Part shown: positions 43,809 to 43,876 of the stretch, piece after piece | Position numbering within the stretch: the first letter of the stretch is position 1 | How the letters are laid out: every line of letters begins with the position of its first letter | NCBI GenBank assembly: GCA_030613505.1 | Contig: JAUWLW010000026.1 | Location: forward strand, 1 to 43,876 | Direction: 5' to 3' | DNA length: 43,876 nt | Source of the DNA: Candidatus Zixiibacteriota bacterium | Lineage (GTDB): Bacteria > RBG-13-66-14 > B26-G2 > WVWN01 | The notes under the pieces: generated by a model | The model's input: the letters and a program-made list of their open reading frames with translations, nothing else | Database searches by the model: none | Told to the model about the DNA's origin: nothing | Program-made: the position numbers and the translations under genes

Positions 43809-43876
43809 ATGGTTAAAAAATACTTAATGACCCCCGGGCCGACGCCCGTTCCCGCGGCGGTGGCTTCCGCGCAGAC
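43809..43876 (+). CDS. Class V aminotransferase, N-terminal fragment (cut by window end)
   Basis: Only 22 residues are present. They begin MVKKYLMTPGPTPVP, the start typical of alanine-glyoxylate / serine-pyruvate aminotransferases and related class V enzymes (TPGPTPVPPEV). GAGGT lies 8 nt upstream. The substrate cannot be told from this fragment. Confidence 0.75.
   Translation, partial: MVKKYLMTPGPTPVPAAVASAQ

Overview
The window is GC-rich bacterial DNA with tightly packed operons. It is probably a diderm: there are several lipoproteins, a small barrel-like protein ending in Phe, and exported beta-propeller proteins. Core genes (dnaN-recF-gyrB, purL/purQ, def, clpP, trxA, tRNA-Ala) show that it is chromosomal. 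No gene pins down the phylum. The many orphan lipoproteins and the large DUF4175-type protein suggest an uncultivated candidate phylum, but that is inference.

Layout. 1-4440: a four-gene plus-strand operon, with a good promoter and terminator, encoding three paralogous lipoproteins and a small barrel-like protein. 4456-8630: minus-strand operon purL-purQ-NAD-dependent epimerase. 8790-12000: minus strand, with a lipoprotein made of NHL repeats, a more AT-rich stretch of small orphan genes (a GIY-YIG-like protein, a 54-residue protein of four CxxCxGxG motifs, an unknown protein), then thioredoxin. 12011-12106: a C-homopolymer tract between direct repeats. 12202-15011: an STT3-like membrane glycosyltransferase coupled to a PAP2 phosphatase. 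15058-15885: a secreted protein sharing a C-terminal motif with the NHL protein. 16153-21695: an exported HEAT-repeat protein, dnaN, recF and gyrB; this GyrB has a histone-H1-like Lys/Ala/Pro-rich N-terminal tail.

21742-29180: a co-directional run: DEDDh exonuclease fused to a WYL domain, peptide deformylase, DUF47 plus Pit phosphate transporter, a lipoprotein, NeuB-type synthase, methyltransferase, WbqC-like protein and an exported beta-propeller. 29214-33683: minus-strand operon of DUF4175-type membrane protein, exported helical-repeat protein and PIN-like/DUF2007 protein. 33812-35491: plus-strand GT-C glycosyltransferase. 35681-40812: minus-strand operon of histidine kinase, F5/8C-like lipoprotein and two GT-C-like membrane proteins. 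40930 to the end: tRNA-Ala(GGC), clpP, a GT-C/TPR protein, and the first codons of a class V aminotransferase.

Most promoters I could read are sigma70-like with 17-nt spacers. Several lie so close to the start codon that the mRNA would be leaderless. No CRISPR array, transposase, integrase or phage gene was seen. No gene-free stretch exceeds about 300 bases. The best leads for something new are the shared C-terminal motif on two exported proteins, the GyrB tail with two palindromes at its promoter, the coupled STT3-like/PAP2 pair, and the exonuclease-WYL fusion.
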